Origin: Siphonodentalium dalli
Lineage: Eukaryota; Mollusca; Scaphopoda; Gadilida; Siphonodentaliidae
NCBI GenBank assembly: GCA_032622095.1
Contig: CP136064.1
Location: forward strand, 189,399,794 to 189,463,793
Direction of reading: 5' to 3'
DNA: 64,000 nucleotides
Part shown: one piece after another, positions 32,129 to 43,169 of the stretch
Position numbering within the stretch: position 1 is the stretch's first letter
Layout: each line of letters opens with the position of its first letter
Notes under the pieces: generated by a model
Database searches by the model: none
Told to the model about the DNA's origin: nothing
What the model saw: the letters and a program-made list of their open reading frames with translations, nothing else
Program-made: the position numbers and the translations under genes

Positions 32129-32400
32129 TTAACCCTTTCATGATGGGAGCTGCGCTGGTGCAGCATTAAAGATCCTGCACCAGTACATTCTATTGTATAT
32201 GCGAGTCTCCCATAAGAAGCCTTGCATATATAATTAAGAGAATGCACTTGCTTACAAGGCCAAGGTAAATAAATATTGTTAGGCCAATGTATTTTCTTAT
32301 ATATGCGAGGCTCCCTATGGTAGACTTGCATATATAATAGAAAAACATTGGCACAGGGTTTTCGGAAAATTTCAGAAAGCTCCAGTCATGGAAGGGTTAA
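32129..32400 (+). mobile_element. piggyBac-like TTAA MITE, copy 5 (complete)
   Basis: TTAACCCTTTCATGATGGGA to CCAGTCATGGAAGGGTTAA with perfect TTAA flanks. The first hairpin is TATGCGAGTCTCCCATAAG with CCTTGCATATATAA, and the second is CTTATATATGCGAGGCTCCC with its inverse. The link TAAATATTGTTAGGCCAATG joins them. At 272 bp it is a good reference copy for the family. Confidence 0.9.
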
Positions 32401-32522
32401 AATATGTCAAATCCTGCAGGGTTATAATCTGAATTGGGTATATTACAATGATAACTACATCTGTTCCAGTGAGACTAAGGATACCCCCACAGTGCAATTG
32501 GGTTACATTAAGGGTAGCCATA

Positions 32523-33658
32523 TTAACCCTTTGAACCCTGGCTTCCCACAGTAATCGACACCTGTGACCCTGGGCTCCCAGGCGTTTTATACCCTGTTTT
32601 AGATACACTTTAGATGTTTGGTGTTGGTAATGTTCTAAAGGGCGCATGTATTCAAAACTTCACATGGTCATTCATGGTAAGCCATTAGTAATTTTAAGAT
32701 GGGTAGGTATTGCCAAGTCATAACCCTTAGAAACGGTTGCTAGGCAACCACTAGAATATGGAAAGAAATACGCAAATGGAGGTGAAACATTGTTTTATTT
32801 CCCTTTAGTTAATGCAGTATGTTGTGAAATAAAAGCGACAAACACTCTACTGGTAAAGCATGTCACATATTTGGCCAGAATTGGTACCCCTAAACCTGTA
32901 GCAACCATTGCTTAGTAAACACGTAACTGGGATATTGACCATGGACTCCAATGCATATTCTATCCTGTTCTAGACACATTTGAGAGGTTTCGTGTAAACA
33001 TTTAATTCCATTATAAAACCAACGGTATTTAGGTCCTATATATAACAAACATGATGAGATTACATGGAATCAAATAAGCAGACTCAGTCCCATAATGGGA
33101 TGATTTATAATCCCCCCCTCACATTCAGCTTTACCCGCTCTTCTTATAGGCTTACCTTACCTATAATATAAATGAATTTATACGCTAATACGTACATTTT
33201 GTCATCTAATTGCTATGCCCATGCGTGAATAAATATCAACCCCACACACTGAGTGACAGTTTTCAAACTAGTCCTCAAACCTAGAATATGCAAGGATAAT
33301 TTAAACTGTGGAATTGTTTCACAAAGACCTACATACGAGATATACAATAGAGCACAATACAATACTTGCTTAATTTGCGTGTACGTTCGATGTACAGTAC
33401 CTTTTTATTATTTCTATATACTATGCGCATATATACCTACCCGAACTATAGATATTGATTCTTCCATACACAAGGTACAGACACCCTGAGCATCACATAA
33501 ATGTGGGAAGGCTATTTAAGTCGTTCTTGGTTAGTATCTCGATGTTTATACCAGTTACACATATTGGTAATGAGTCTGCAGCCCGATATTTCGGGCTACT
33601 GGGTTATTGTCAAATTCACTTCAGCCCGATATTTCGGGCCACCGGGTTCAAGGGTTAA
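32523..33658. mobile_element. Second piggyBac-type element, 1.1 kb
   Basis: TTAACCCTTTGAACCCTGG at the left and, inverted at the right, TTAACCCTTGAACCCGGTGG. Both sides carry TTAA. Just inside the right end the hairpin GCCCGATATTTCGGGC occurs twice (33581-33596 and 33624-33639). Just inside the left end, CCCTGGCTTCCCACAG is followed by the similar CCCTGGGCTCCCAGG. No transposase frame is seen. Confidence 0.8.
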
Positions 33659-33701
33659 CATATTCAATTTTTCGAAAAGAAATAAAGCTCAGACAAAATT
33701 A

Positions 33702-33801
33702 CTGTAATGCCCTAAATAATCGACTCCTTAACAACAGCAGAATTATGGATAACTTTTCAGGATTTAGTCGGAAATATGGCTTGCTGCCATTCATCAGAAA
33801 G
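33702..33801. mobile_element. CAGTAATGCCC MITE, left half only
   Basis: CTGTAATGCCCTAAATAATC through GGATTTAGTCGGAAATATGG to CCATTCATCAGAAAGC; the right arm is missing. Its upstream flank AAGCTCAGACAAAATTA also precedes the split copy at 13288. Confidence 0.75.
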
Positions 33802-34120
33802 CATCGGATAACACCACAAAAAAGTTGGATCTGGCTCATAATTGCAGGTGAACAGGTTTGCATAGTGATAAATATCTGTGCCAAGTTTTTAATTAAAATC
33901 GACCGAAAATTGTACGAAAACAAGTTTGGACAAATTTGCATCCGTAGATGGAAGGACAGACAGACAGACGGACAAGCTAATTCCTATATACCCCCATAAC
34001 TTGTACAAGGATATAACAAGTGCTGATATAAAAAAAGTTTAAATTATCATGCAATATAATGTTTTGGAACGATTTTCATTAGCATTTCACCAACTGAGCA
34101 TTCTCGGACACTGCCATGAA
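33802..34120. repeat. Tail of a dispersed repeat with GACAGACAGACG
   Basis: GTGCCAAGTTTTTAATTAAA, AAATCGACCGAAA and GGACAGACAGACAGACGGAC, then TATACCCCCATAACTTG, are the usual ending of the tandem-repeat class seen at 15770, 31455 and 45686. Confidence 0.5.
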
Positions 34121-34162
34121 ATTTCAAAATATAAATTCAAAGCCATTAATCTTCTCACTTAC

Positions 34163-34319
34163 CAATATAGCTGTAATGCACTCTTCATCATATGTGATCA
34201 GATCAACATATTTCTTGAAGCTGACAGCTTTACAACGATGGCGATTTCGGAATTGTAACCAGGAGAACATCATAGATATCACCCCAATTCCATTCTTCGT
34301 GCCAGCAACCATTCCTCTT
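34163..34319 (-). CDS. Candidate internal exon, unknown protein
   Basis: On the minus strand an open frame reads GMVAGTKNGIGVISMMFSW, then LQFRNRHRCKAVSFKKYVDL and ITYDEECITAIL, and meets a strong donor: ATATTG followed by GTAAGTGAG (intron starts at 34162). The frame ends in phase 0. The acceptor is uncertain; AAATCAAG just upstream of 34318 is the nearest candidate, and a stop lies upstream of 34339. The sequence starts with a short hydrophobic stretch followed by basic residues, like the edge of a membrane segment. I do not recognise the family. Sequence around it is repeat-poor, which favours a host exon. The donor and frame are seen; the exon call is inference. Confidence 0.4.
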
Positions 34320-34339
34320 GATTTAGGAATAAAGTTCAC

Positions 34340-35990
34340 AGATCACAACATTCGACAAATCCAAAAAATCAATTGAATTTCAAATGGAATGAGTTTGGTC
34401 ACAAAACTTAAATACAGGTAAGATGGCTCCAGGTGACTCTTCCAATCAATGAAAATTATCAGTCTGCCTGGACTGATGCCTAATCACTGTAAACAGGAAG
34501 TCAATAAAACTATGATTGGCAGATGATGAATGGGATTTCTGAGAAATATTCCTTAACAGCAGGAATTTATTTGTTCAAAACACAGCATGAACTGTGAAGA
34601 TGAAAAATATCTGTATTTAACAAAATACAAGATAACTGTCAAGATTCCTGTAGCCACAGAACTTAAATCACTTTTTATTACCAAAAAATGGTATTAAGTG
34701 TTTGACATCCAAATATTGTATTAAGTTGAATATTTTTCTTGACGAGCTCCGAGAGGATTCAAAAACAGTTATTGCTGTTTCGACATGTGGTAGGAGTAGC
34801 ACAGTAAATGAAAAGAAATCAAAGTCATCTGGAGAAGTCTTCGGTAATCAATATTATTCAACAGCCAGAATCATTTATGAAGCCAACTCCCCTAATACGA
34901 CCATGTGACCAGCTCTATCATCCAATCCAGCAAGATTAAAATAGCCCAGGTGAGCTGACCCAATTTTAAACACGTCTAATTCTGTGTGGATGAGTCAAAT
35001 CCAGGTGTAGTGTGGTAAACACATATGCAGGTGATAATCCAAGTTATTAGTTATTTAATCCACGTGGAATTTAAACTTTTCATGTCAAACATTGTAACTT
35101 TAAAGACACATTTTCCAAAAACAGACTGCTAACTGGGTTTGGTTTTTAAGTTATTTTTAGTCAAGTTTGCCTTAATAGGTTCCGTCTTACTCTTGTAGAT
35201 AATTGACACATACATGAAACGTGAACTTCGTAGCTCCTTCTAGTCGATTATTTATCAATGCATTTTCTTTTCTTATGTTTCAACTTAACAGAACAGCAGA
35301 AATGGTTCCTTTACGAGAATCCTAACAACATTCACATGCCACATATATTCCAAATAAGGAATGTGCGAGAACTTATTAGCCTTGAGAAATCACCAGTCTG
35401 CGATAAAATAACACCAATATGGTAATGATGGATTAGCTAGGCTGCCTTGATAGCGACAATTGGCACGATATGCGTCCATTTCCACAATCACGACAGCGGA
35501 TTTAATCCGGATCTACGAATCTGATAAAAATACACGAATCCCGAAACAAGTCCACCTGTCACAAGGGTTGCCATAGTAATGGATAAACACAGAAATCCGC
35601 CAAGTATAGAGTGATCGGTGATCGGAATATATAAACTCAGAGTTCTATAGCATGAACACAATTAAGACGCAGTCTGTGAAAGGATATAATAAGTTCTCAA
35701 TATCCAGGAAGCAAAAAGCGAAAGCTATCATGAATGTAAAAACAGTAATTATTTCCTCTCTCACTATACAGATCATGGACAGCTATCGCTAATCATAGAA
35801 GGCTTCTCCATTAGGTTTGCCAGTCCTCCTGATGACCATGCACGCCATAGCATTGCGGTCCCAAATGTGAAATTAATTTTCGGTTTGGTTATAATAAATC
35901 AGTCGCCATACTGATGATGATGCTCTTTAAGGCTGGCATTTTAACCTTGAGAAAATGAGTTGCCTTGTAACGACAGGCATACAGGAGATT
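34340..35990. other. Repeat-poor sequence, no certain exon
   Basis: No transposon family of this window is present. The frame 34702-34908 (68 codons, Ser-rich middle) has no recognised domain. This could be intron or 5' sequence of the gene suggested at 34163-34319. Confidence 0.4.
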
Positions 35991-35991
35991 T

Positions 35992-36249
35992 CAAGATGAC
36001 AGTTTGTTAATTGCGATGAGGCAATGGCTTAACTCCTACATAACAAAAATTGATCTCTTACTAATAGATACATTTCCCTTGACAATGTCCCATCAAGTGG
36101 ATGCAAAAGTTATTTCCAAAGACATGACAGGTTAAATATATTCGCTGTGTCAGCACGTTCACTGTCATAGCACTAGTTGTGACCGCGAACGCAATCTTAA
36201 TTCAAAGGAGACAGAAATTAAACCTCAGATGACAAAATTGATATTAAAA
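35992..36249. repeat. Old dispersed repeat, copy at 40965-41220
   Basis: TTGTTAATTGCGATGAGGCA, TTGATCTCTTACTAATAGAT, ACATTTCCCTTGAC and ATCAAGTGGATGCAAAA run in the same order and orientation in 40965-41220, as do CACTGTCATAGCACTAG and CCTCAGATGACAAAATTG. The two copies are strongly similar over about 250 bp with small indels. Confidence 0.75.
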
Positions 36250-36684
36250 ATCAATAGTAAACAGTACTATTTGGTTACTGGGTCCTGCTGATGTTGGTGG
36301 GACAAAGTGATGCTGTTAAAAAATAGTATCATTATTCTTTGCAAATTTTTATTTTTGATGCCATTGGCAAATTGAACATTTCTATGAAAAGCCAGTAAAT
36401 CGGAATGTATCAAGTACATAGATATTTAAAGGCATGGATGGCCGTCGCGATGGTATTGCTGTTAAAGTTGTCACTTCCATTAAAACCAACATAAACAAAA
36501 AGAATATTAAAATATAGAGACTTTATTCTTATACCAATCATAAATATTACGTAAATAGTATTTTATCATTTGTAAAGGTCTTACGCTCTGTTATGTAAAC
36601 AAAAGCCAAAAATGTTATAGAACTGGCTTATGTTTACATAACAAAACATACAAACTTGACAATAACATACTATTTACACAATAT
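36250..36684. other. No recognised feature
   Basis: Low-copy sequence. GTTATGTAAACAAAAGCC (36591) and GGCTTATGTTTACATAAC (36626) form a local inverted repeat with a small loop. Confidence 0.4.
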
Positions 36685-37557
36685 TTATCAGGCAGCATTT
36701 AAAATCCTGTGCCACTATATTCTGTTACATATGGAAGTCTCCCATAGGGAGCCTCGCATATTTTAAGAGAATGCACTGGCTTACAAAGTCAAGGTAAATA
36801 TTGTTAGGCCAATGTATTCTCTTATATATATCAGGCTCCCTATGGGAGAATCACATTTATTAATTAGCTATAGGTTATCGGCCGCAATAAGTAGAATGCT
36901 GCCCGCGTCAGAAGTAACAAAAAGTCGGCCAATAAGTAGAAAACGTGGCCAATAAGTAACAAAAAGTCGGGCAATAAGTAGAAAATGCGGCCATTAAGTC
37001 AAGGTGACGTAAATGACGTCATACGTAATTAGCTCGATCGGCAAAGAATATTGGGTCGACGGAAGATAGATTGCAGTTGATTTCGGATGAATAACGGACA
37101 GTCACTATCTTTGGGAGTAAATATACATGTACGTGGATGAACTACATGTACATGTATCCGTTTCAATATCATTCCCAGTGGAAACTGACAGTACTGTGAA
37201 ATCGCTGCAAGTTCTTCACAAAGTTCACAAGAATAAAAATTGCTGGAATATTAATGGTTGATTTAATAAAACACACAATGGTATATCTATGTTAATATAT
37301 TCATCCTGTGAAACAATTATTACATTGTTGCTAATTAATAAAATACTTATTAATTGGTTGTTTCCACATTGACCGAGTTATGAGGCCTCGGTCTGTCGTA
37401 TTAGGCTTCGGCCTGCGGCCTCAGGCAATACGACAGACCTCGGCCTCATAACTCGGCCAATATGGAAACAACCAATTAATAACATATAATATAAAAGAAT
37501 GTAATTGGCACAAGGTTTTCACAAAATTTCAGGAAGCTCCAGTCATGGACTGGTTAA
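36685..37557 (+). mobile_element. piggyBac-like TTAA MITE, copy 6, with 0.6-kb insertion
   Basis: The MITE starts truncated at GCAGCATTTAAAATCCTGTG, runs to CTATGGGAGAATCACATTTA near 36860, is broken, and resumes at ACATATAATATAAAAGAATG near 37482, ending CAGTCATGGACTGGTTAA (37557). The insert contains tandem AATAAGTAGAAAA/AAAAAGTCGG text (36890-37005) and the palindrome 37347-37482. The exact insert borders and TSD are unclear. Confidence 0.75.
37347..37482. mobile_element. Near-perfect 136-bp palindrome (MITE)
   Basis: TTATTAATTGGTTGTTTCC and its exact inverse at the right end bound arms that pair almost fully over GAGTTATGAGGCC(T/G) and GTCTGTCGTATT. The centre is GGCTTCGGCCTGCGGCC. No coding. 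Confidence 0.8.
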
Positions 37558-37680
37558 AGATGCATATCAGGGTTCCAGTTATTAATCGGAATTATTACAT
37601 TTTATTCTGATTCTACCTTATCAAATATTGTATTTCTAATGAGAAGTGCTACATGAATGATGCTATTTTATAGGTAGGTA

Positions 37681-37799
37681 CAGTAATGCTCTAAATAATC
37701 AACTCCTTAACCAAAGCAGAATTATGGGTAACTTTTCAGGATTTAGTCGGAAATATGGCTTGTTGCCATTCATCGGAAAGCTCTCACTGAGCATTACTG
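37681..37799. mobile_element. CAGTAATGCCC MITE, right-arm deletion derivative
   Basis: The full left arm CAGTAATGCTCTAAATAATC to CTCACTGA joins directly to the final GCATTACTG, with TA on both sides. Only about 10 bases of the right end remain. Confidence 0.85.
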
Positions 37800-37911
37800 T
37801 AGGTTGTGAAGTTTTAGAGGAAAAGCAAAAAAAAATTGTTAATTTTTCTGTAACAAAATGATAATCATTGGTATGTTTTGGTCTAATTTATAACTTATAT
37901 TTGGTTTTGTT

Positions 37912-39736
37912 TAGGGGTGCCATGATTAATCGTATAATCGATGAACCGTTGATAAAGCCGATAATCGATTACCATTTCCATAGTCGATTAATCTGTTATT
38001 TATTTCGGATGTCGGAAAATGCCAGATATTATTGAATACCGTGTTTGTTTTACACAGTTTAATCTACAACCGAAGGGTAAACAATCTTTGATCGCGTATC
38101 AAAGAGATTCGGACAACATGAGTACTACTTAAACTTATGTTGCAAACAGTCGGCAGTTCATTTGATGATGTGACATGATTACTCTTTGTGTCGTTGTATA
38201 TTCTAGAAACACTGCACTGCAGCTTTGAACTTGTGACGACGTCGTTGTATATTTATACTTGAAAGGCGGCACTATGTCTTTGAAATATGCTGACTGCCAC
38301 CGTGTTAAATGAACTGAATGCACTCGCCCTTGAATCTGATTGGACCAATGGGGGGTTCATTGACATCTCTGGAAACCAGGGAACCTAGGCATTTTAATCA
38401 GCGATGTTCTCCGCGATGTCAGTTGCGACTATACAACGGTACTTTGTTTGCATAAGTATACTTAGATGTTACTAGTACATGTTATCACATATCATGCAGT
38501 GAATGTTGAATGAAACTCGATATTATCAAATAATAAACTTGTTCTAATTCCTGCAATTTGCAGGTGGGGCACACCTTTGTGATTGTTATCCACGCTCTGG
38601 AAGTTTGATGAAATTTATAGTTTCCTTTTTTAGGAACCGCCGGCCATCCGTCGTGCATTCCTACTTTTATATTGTTTGTATGTTTGGCTATTCATAACAC
38701 TGATATTAATCGCTACGTTCATTCTAATGAACTCACAAATATTATAATCACAATCTCATAACATCGTCGAGAACTGTGCTGGACTGCTGGTATTCAATAG
38801 ATTGTGTTCATTGGTCATTAACAGTTGTTTATGATGCACTTTATTAACGTAAAAATTACATCGGCCGATGCCTCAAACAACCAGCAACAGTGCAGTTAAT
38901 CAGCACCCAGCCAATATAACAATAACATGATTTTTGAGGGCGTTATGGTTTATTAACGGCCCGGCTGGAATGATTAACAGCCCAAGGGTCTATTAGCGGC
39001 CCGAGACGAAGTCGAGGGACGCTAATAGGCCCGAGGGCTGTTAATCATTCCAGAGGGCCGTTAATAAACCATCATGCCCGATGAAATCATGTTATTACTA
39101 TTATTACCACAGTTTTGGACATTTGACCCATTTGTGGATTTAGTGAAATAATGAAGTAGATTAAGAGAGAAATATTTTCAAGAACATTTAAATTTGATAC
39201 CATTTGACTTGTCAGCTGACACGGACTGACGGAGTCTCGAAAATAGGACAGGGGAAAACCCAGCATTGGAGACGAGTAACAATCAATGAGAGGTTGACAG
39301 CTAAAATTATCAATGCATACTTACGCGTGATACAATAATTCAATCATATAGCGTGAATTCCAATCATAAAACCACTTTTGTATCGAGGAAATCGGATACA
39401 TCTTCCCATTATTTTCTTGAAATAAACACGCCAGGTCGGAAGTTGAAGGGACGTAACTCTCGCGATAATAAACGAGATCTATAGTTTCCGGGCGGCGGGC
39501 CGATATTGAACTAGGCTTCTCATTATCGGCCCGCGGCCCGCTGTTTTGGTAACAATACGCTATTTGGAACGCCCCGAAAAACATTATCAATGGCCTAGAG
39601 AACGCCCTATAAAGTGGTAATAATAGGCCATATTACGGAATACTTCCTCTGATATTATTAGGTACGATTAATCGATTATAGTCGATTATTGACGACCGAT
39701 TATCGATTATAAAAATCAATAATCGTGGCACCTCTA
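37912..39736. mobile_element. hAT-like element, 1,825 bp, TSD GTTTTGTT
   Basis: The perfect 8-bp duplication GTTTTGTT lies at 37904-37911 and 39737-39744. The ends TAGGGGTGCCATGATTAATC and, inverted, TAGAGGTGCCACGATTATTG match well, and both ends are followed by repeated AATCGATTA/TCGATTATA motifs typical of hAT ends. No hAT transposase frame is visible inside, so the copy is non-autonomous. A palindrome at 38921-39096 is nested within. The 89-codon frame at 39590-39321 lies in this element and shows no known domain. Confidence 0.9.
38921..39096. mobile_element. 176-bp palindrome nested in hAT-like element
   Basis: AATAACATGATTTTTGAGGG pairs with CCCGATGAAATCATGTTATT, and GGTTTATTAACGGCC with its inverse. 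Inner blocks TGGAATGATTAACAGCCC and GGGCTGTTAATCATTCCA also pair. The centre is GCGGCCCGAGACGAAGTCGA, which is more GC-rich than the surroundings. It may be a separate insertion or the inner part of a larger element reaching 39625. Confidence 0.7.
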
Positions 39737-39749
39737 GTTTTGTTTTTAA

Positions 39750-40745
39750 CAGAGTTCGCACGGCTGCTTGCCAAATTTTTCAATGGCAAAAGATATTTTC
39801 ATTTGGCAAAAAAATTAATTTGGCAAAAAATGTGGCTAATGGGTTTCTAATTATGTGATGTGAATTATCTAGTCACAAAACAGCATCGAAAGTGGATTGT
39901 TCGTTATATGTGCCGACTTACAGACAATACAGAGGAGTTTTTAACCTGATCATGAAATCTATCGACTTAGCGTGGTCAGCAGTCATATGTCAAAAGTTAT
40001 ATGTAAACTTCTTTAGTTTTCACAAAACAGCAATCCATTCTTTCTATCATAATCAAACTTTAATTCAAACAGCTAACCGACCGTGGTTGTTAAAATATGA
40101 GTCGGAAATAAGCGATATTCTTCAAATTTTGTATTGAGGCTGGTATAAGTAATTTGTAACAGGCTCTTAATGTAGATACCACCACTTCGCACAAACAGCA
40201 AAAGGTAATTATTAAAGTGGTTTTTAGTTAATCCCACCTTTGTTTGAGTTATGGATTCATGCAGTCATTGTAACAATGCATATTAATGGCGACACTGTAT
40301 ACCACGTAGTTATGATGTCCGTGTTTTATGACCAGCGAGTATAAGACAATAGGTTAATTAGGCGAATTTGAATGGCAACAGATTAATTTGTGGCTCATTA
40401 TTGCCAACAAGGATACAGGGTGAAATAAGATGTATGCTTTGGTGACATTTACTTGTAGTTTGATGAATGTTTAGCAATATTAAATGTAATTTCCAGGTGT
40501 CGCTTAGATATATAATGCTACTGCGATATTAATTAATATTAATACTAAATTGCTCTATTTACTGGCTCATTCTACTTGTGTCAGTGTGTGTGGTTAATTT
40601 TTAAAACTACATAACAAAGATAAAAACCAAGAAATTCCATTATACCCTAAATTAAATATGGCAAATATTTTTGAAATTTGGCAAAAAATTATTTCATTTG
40701 GCAAACATTTTGGAAAGAGAAAATTTTGGTCCAGCCCCAACCCTA
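39750..40745. mobile_element. hAT-like element, about 1 kb, next to previous hAT
   Basis: The left end CAGAGTTCGCACGGCTG and the inverted right end TAGGGTTGGGGCTGG are related. The flanks GTTTTTAA (39742-39749) and GTTTTCAA (40746-40753) are an 8-bp duplication with one mismatch. TTTGGCAAAAAA motifs lie inside both ends. The left end is also present as a solo piece at 45192-45303. No transposase is visible. Confidence 0.6.
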
Positions 40746-40964
40746 GTTTTCAATTTTTTTTAACAGAGAAAAGCATATAAAATAATGTTAAATCAGATGT
40801 TTATGCTATTGTAACTGGAGGTCAGGAACCCTGAATAGCTCTTTAAATATATTTTAACAATGATCGCATTGGTTGCTGCAAATACCCGGGATAGTAATCT
40901 TGATTGAGGTAATTTTACACGAATTCCTACGACACCAGAAATAGGGATTTTATGTTGGCGGATT

Positions 40965-41220
40965 GTTAATTGCGATGAGGCAATGGCTTTACTCCTGCAG
41001 AACATAAATTGATCTCTTACTAATAGATACATTTCCCTTGACGATGTTCTATCAAGTGGATGCAAAATTTATTTCCAAAGTCGTGACAGGCTAAATATAT
41101 TCGTAATTGAAGTATGCTGAAACAGCATGATCACTGTCATAGCACTAGCTGTGACCGCGATTTCAATCTCGATTCAATTGGAACAGAAATTAACCCTCAG
41201 ATGACAAAATTGGCATTACT
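40965..41220. repeat. Old dispersed repeat, second copy of 35992-36249
   Basis: It shares TTGTTAATTGCGATGAGGCA, CTTACTAATAGATACATTTC and CACTGTCATAGCACTAGCTG with the first copy. This copy has an extra 20 bases near AATTGAAGTATGCTGAAAC. Confidence 0.75.
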
Positions 41221-41380
41221 GCCAATAAAGTGATACCATTACAGCAGAACTGTTTTCAACCCACATAATATAATGTACCATTAACCTTTAAGCCTTGAGA
41301 GAAGTTGAGATAATGTTCTGGGCCATAATTCTTGAGCAATGCTTGAGCTGCACTACCATAACAATATTCTACGTACTAAA

Positions 41381-41700
41381 TGAAGAAATGGATGTTGATT
41401 TGCATGCGTTCCATGGTGAATGGATGCAAGTTGGTCTGAAATTTTTGTGTGGGATGTGAAATAAAAATGTCAGACCAACTTGCATCCATACTCCATGGAA
41501 CGCATGTAAATCAACTTCCATTTCTTATAATTACACTCAACCTGATGATTATTTAGCAGCATTTTTGAACGATATTAAGGTTTCGTGTTGCATGTCGCAT
41601 CCATATAATATGAACACAAGTTGGGGCCTGCATGCGATATCACATGACATCCTCCAGGCTCCATGTAAGTCGCACAATGCATATAGGAATGTCAATATAA
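41381..41700. mobile_element. Repeat with GATGTTGATTTGC palindrome, copy 2
   Basis: GAAGAAATGGATGTTGATTT and AATCAACTTCCATTTCTTAT bound a palindrome with GGATGCAAGTTGGTCTGA arms (41381-41529). The following AACACAAGTTGGGGCCTGC and ATCACATGACATCC match the region after copy 1 at 17912. Confidence 0.65.
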
Positions 41701-41814
41701 AACAGATAGCTCTATTTCACAAAAATCAGTCAGTAAGTCTGATCCAATTAAACCTTTTGAAATTCCAAGGGCAATAACTCTGGTCAAAATTGGGTTAAGA
41801 TTTTAACCTGACTT

Positions 41815-42409
41815 TTAACCCTTTCATGATGGAACCTGCACTGGTGTAGCATTAAGATCCTCTGCCAGTGCATTCTCTTATATATGCAAGTCTCCCATTG
41901 GGAACCTTGCATATATAAGAGAATGCACTGGCTTACAGGGTCAAGGTAAATAGTTAGGCCAATGTATTCTCTTATATATGTGAGGCTCCATATGGGAGAC
42001 TCGCATATAGTGGAAGTGGTAGCCCAGTGGTTAGTGTCGGACTTGTAATGCCCCGCCAGTGGACTATCATCTCCGCAACAGTGGCTTCGCCGAATTAAGC
42101 GGGTGTGTGTGCTATATATAGCCACACGCTGTTTCAAATCTCGTGACCCTTGGGCAAGGTCAATTGTACTCTGCTCACTTCATCGTACCTAGACGAGAAA
42201 TAGTCTAATCTTGTGAAGCGCCCCAATGATGGCAGCATGCAGAGGACTTGGCATTACTCAACAGCTGGAGTAATAATGTGAAGCGCCTAGGGCCCTCATG
42301 GGGATAGACGCTATATAAGTACCATTATTATTATTATATGTAAGAGAATGCATTAGCATATTAAAGGTTTACACAAAATTTCAGGAAGTTCCAGTCATGG
42401 ACGGGTTAA
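41815..42409 (+). mobile_element. piggyBac-like TTAA MITE, copy 7, with nested SINE
   Basis: TTAACCCTTTCATGATGGAA to CAGTCATGGACGGGTTAA, with TTAA at both ends. The second hairpin, GAGACTCGCATATA, is interrupted at 42009 and resumes with TGTAAGAGAATGCATTAGC at about 42339. Confidence 0.9.
42010..42336 (+). mobile_element. tRNA-derived SINE, about 327 bp
   Basis: The 5' part GTGGTAGCCCAGTGGTTAG fits an RNA polymerase III A box (TAGCCCAGTGG at 42020-42030), as in tRNA heads of invertebrate SINEs. A weak B-box-like GTTTCAAATCTC lies at 42131-42142, further downstream than in a true tRNA because CCGAATTAAGCGGGTGTG and a small hairpin (GTGTGTGTGCTATATATAGC) lie between. CTTGGGCAAGGTCAA and GTGAAGCGCCTAGGGCC follow, and the 3' end GCTATATAAGTACCATTATT runs into an ATT microsatellite, the usual LINE-like tail. 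It is inserted in a TTAA MITE. Confidence 0.75.
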
Positions 42410-42880
42410 CTTGATTTTAACTCTACGGTATGGATATATAATTAAACTGAAGTAATTGGCTGGAAATGAATAGTTGCACAATCTTGGAAAACAATGACCC
42501 TGCAAAAATAGTTGGGGAAGGTTGAAATTTAAACATATATTAAATTTCAAATTGACATCTCTATTTGGCTGGGATAGACATACAGATCATGCATATAGAC
42601 AAACATGTCTACATTGTAGCATTTTTAACTTTGAGGAAAATAATTGTAAAATCAGTGCTCATTATTATAGTCGAAATATGTAAATTAAATTGTGATTGAA
42701 AAACGGAAAATATATAAAAAATATCTCTGAAATACCAACTAATTTCTTCGCTATCAAACGTGCTTTGGGCAATTGTATATTGATTTGTATCACATGAAAC
42801 CCCTATTTTATTATTAAAAAGCCATTACATATTTCCTTATCTCTCACAAGTTACATATCACTTAGCATCGCACAAACAAA
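42410..42880. other. No recognised feature
   Basis: AT-rich sequence without a supported exon. Short frames only. Confidence 0.4.
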
Positions 42881-42884
42881 ATGA

Positions 42885-43165
42885 TCACGCATCTTCACAT
42901 TGATTCAGGCAGATTAATACTATTTGAAAAGCCATGCATGACACGAACATCACACAATGCAAAATGATTGCATTGTTCGTTAACTTATTTTGCATTAACG
43001 AAAAAGACAAAGAGGCAAATAGGGGGACTATATTTTCTGTCACCAGCCCCAGAGCACGCAATACTGTCATATACAGTTGTGAAGCGTCTCAGCCAACGCA
43101 TGAAATGTATGTATTTTGCAGCTTCTTTTAAGGATTTTGATTTGTTAAAAAGGAATAAAGCTCTA
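42885..43165. repeat. Dispersed repeat, inverted copy at 48168-48440
   Basis: AAAATGATTGCATTGTTCGT, CACGCAATACTGTCATATAC, GTGAAGCGTCTCAGCCAAC and AAGGAATAAAGCTCTAGTTT reappear inverted as AAACTAGAGCTTTATCCCTT, TTGGCTGAGACGCTTCAC, TATGACAGTATTGCACGC and AACAAAGCAATCATTTTGC. The overlapping open frames here on both strands are carried by the repeat. Confidence 0.7.
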
Positions 43166-43169
43166 GTTT

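Noticed and set aside
39321-39590. 89-codon minus-strand frame
   Set aside because: Lies inside a non-autonomous hAT-like element and has no hAT dimerisation or zinc-finger motif.
42010-42100. Possible intact tRNA gene
   Set aside because: An A box is present, but there is no cloverleaf and the B-box-like motif is too distant; with the CTATATAAGTACC tail this is a SINE.
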